A stretch of DNA of 5,226 bases from NCBI GenBank assembly GCA_002404095.1, contig DHJA01000285.1, positions 1-5,226 on the forward strand, in the 5' to 3' direction. The position numbers were made by a program, and so were the translations under genes. This document shows positions 3,893 through 5,226 of the stretch, in pieces. Every line of letters begins with the position of its first letter. The stretch's first letter is position 1. The DNA comes from Planctomycetaceae bacterium UBA4732 (GTDB lineage: Bacteria; Planctomycetota; Planctomycetia; Gemmatales; Gemmataceae). A model generated the notes under the pieces. The model saw only the letters and a program-made list of their open reading frames with translations. It did no database searches and was not told the DNA's origin.

Positions 3893-5226
3893 CTAGCCAG
3901 AGCCAAGACGGCGCTGCGGTAAGGAATGTCGCAGAAACTCGTTAAAGGAATCGGCAAGTAATCGGCGACGAGCTTCCCAAAAGTCGTCGGCACGGTCAAT
4001 GGCCCAAAGGCTCTGGTCTGCCGGAATACATTGGCTTTTTAGGACGCGGGGTTCGATTCGCTTGAGGTAAACTTCAGGGCCGGATTGCCCGATGGACTTG
4101 TTCACGTCCCCGACAATGAAAGCGATATTCGCAACATTGTCCGCGCTAGCCCGAGTGTTAACTGGAAACTGTCCGCGCGCGAGGATATGGTGGCGATCCA
4201 CGGAGTTTTGCAGTAGGACTTTAGCGCCAGTGTAGAAATCTAGGATGCCACGGTTCATGCATGCAACATAAAGCGCGAGCAGCCCGCTCCTGTCTGCCAG
4301 CGCTCCCGTAAAGTCGGAGGGTTCGGCCACGAGAGCAGAGCGAACTTGTCGTAAGTTCTTTAGTAGCGCTCCAATCGGATCGGGTTCACGGCAGGCCTTG
4401 AGATCCTGATCGAGTGCGGTTTCACTTGAGCCGCTGTAGCGATGTAAGAGAGCGGCGAGCGCCAGCCACGCCATGAGGCCCTTGGAATCGCGGTGTCGGG
4501 GCCCCGTAGTGGCGCACAAGGCGATGATCGGAACGACAAGAGCTCCCGACCAAAGTATATCCATGTTCACCAGGCCAAGCTCGCTCCTGATCAGGCTAAT
4601 GGCCTGCTCAGCGGCTCGCTGTGTTTCCTTCCAGGCTGTAAGAACCTCATTCCTCTCAAGTTCGTGCAGTGGTGTTCAGTTTCGACCATCCGGTTTGGCG
4701 ACGAACGCGCAGGCGCGGAAAAGATGCATGATGTTGAGCCTGTTGAATCCCTGCTGCTTCAGCTTTGCAAGGAACGGTGCAACTTCGTCCACGATGAAAC
4801 CGGTGTGGCGAGACGCGACATATGCGCTTTCGATGTCCGCTTTTTTGAGCTTCACACCAAGGGTATTGATGCGCTCAAAAGCCAGTACTGCGTCCTTAAA
4901 ACTATGCTCCACCATGCGGACGAGTGGCACCTCGTAATCCAAGATGGATCGAACCTTCTCGAAACGAGCCTCGCGCTTGTCAGTAGCGCTGCCGCCATCG
5001 AGATTCCTCCGAAGCTGACGGTAGAGTTCGTCATCCCAAAGGTCCGCAATTCGGATCCAATTCCGGTCATTGCGTGTGGCAGCATTCGCGAGACGAAACT
5101 TGTCCTCTTGTGGATTGAAGACAACCTCAATGTCCTCGTCGCCGCTCATAGTCCGTGCTAAGAGGGCGTCTAGAAATGGGTCTTGGCACGGGGTTGGCGT
5201 CCGGTTTATGCTAAGTTTAGGAGCCC
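3893..5226 (-). pseudogene. DUF262 (GmrSD-like) nuclease gene, interrupted by one in-frame TGA and open at the right edge
   Basis: One minus-strand reading frame runs from the right edge of the window to TAG 3893, broken only by TGA at 4676-4678. Beginning at ATG 5149, the first segment (157 residues) has DIEVVFNPQEDKFRLANAAT, RNDRNWIRIADLWDD and, at 86-106, DAVLAFERINTLGVKLKKAD, the 'FeriNt.G..L...el' motif of DUF262/GmrSD N-terminal domains, which bind and hydrolyse nucleotides. After the TGA the frame continues without shift through TPLHELERNEVLTAWKETQR into NMDILWSGALVVPIIALCA. The last segment has SVDRHHILARGQFP and NVANIAFIVGDVNKSI, the His-His nuclease-type end seen in DUF262 relatives that restrict modified or phage DNA. 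ATG 5149 is probably not the true start: the frame is open for 25 more codons to the edge, it lacks a Shine-Dalgarno, and the family's DGQQR motif is not in view, so the 5' end lies outside. The single stop suggests a recent nonsense mutation (for example CGA to TGA) or a sequencing error; separate expression of two halves is less likely. Confidence 0.75.

Noticed and set aside
4676..4678. Selenocysteine or stop-codon reassignment at the TGA
   Set aside because: Other frames in the window also end in TGA (for example the glycosyltransferase at 1174-1176 and the DUF104 antitoxin at 3512-3514), and the site is not near a catalytic or Cys-like position; nonsense mutation or error is simpler.
4493..5161. 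222-codon plus-strand frame opposite the DUF262 gene
   Set aside because: It lies antisense to a frame with clear DUF262 and His-His motifs, has no recognisable domain, and is explained as an open shadow frame.

Overview
The window looks like a bacterial chromosome segment from a GC-rich genome. A planctomycete-like lineage is my best guess. It rests on the 30-bp tandem unit carrying a GGACGGGCT/AGCCCGTCC hairpin at the left edge, the glycine-rich 'general stress protein 17M-like' protein, and the mix of ORF6N, DUF104 and HigB-like genes. All of this is recalled family knowledge; no search was run.

Left part (1-1793), ordinary chromosomal genes. Two hairpin repeat units are followed by a CgeB/GT1-like glycosyltransferase on + (106-1176). 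It converges, 16 bp apart, on a stress-type membrane-anchored protein on - (1193-1777).

Middle part (1794-3136), small and damaged genes. On - there is a short ORF resembling the start of a SWIM zinc-finger protein, with no Cys or His ligand core (1870-2073). Then come a 22-bp operator-like palindrome (2092-2113), a small ribbon-helix-helix-like gene on + (2180-2383), a gene-poor gap with small hairpins, and a HigB/Gp49-like toxin gene on + (2552-3088) whose C-terminus looks out of frame relative to the family.

Right part (3137-5226), all on -. Transcription order runs from high to low coordinates. First is a DUF262 (GmrSD-like) gene with a C-terminal His-His nuclease-type motif. It enters from beyond the right edge and is interrupted by one in-frame TGA at 4676-4678, and a terminator-like hairpin follows it. 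Next is a DUF104-type antitoxin gene (3512-3736) with a good ribosome binding site and no PIN toxin after it. In the toxin's place is a 24-codon ORF that overlaps both the antitoxin stop and the start of a 3'-truncated ORF6N gene (3137-3466).

Taken together, positions 1870-5226 look like a decaying accessory island: a toxin-like gene without its antitoxin, an antitoxin without its toxin, a truncated ORF6N gene and a nonsense-interrupted restriction-type gene. I found no intact new system. The points most worth checking are the single TGA in the DUF262 gene, the overlapping antitoxin/mini-ORF/ORF6N junction, the 13-bp perfect hairpin inside the ORF6N gene, and the 22-bp palindrome.
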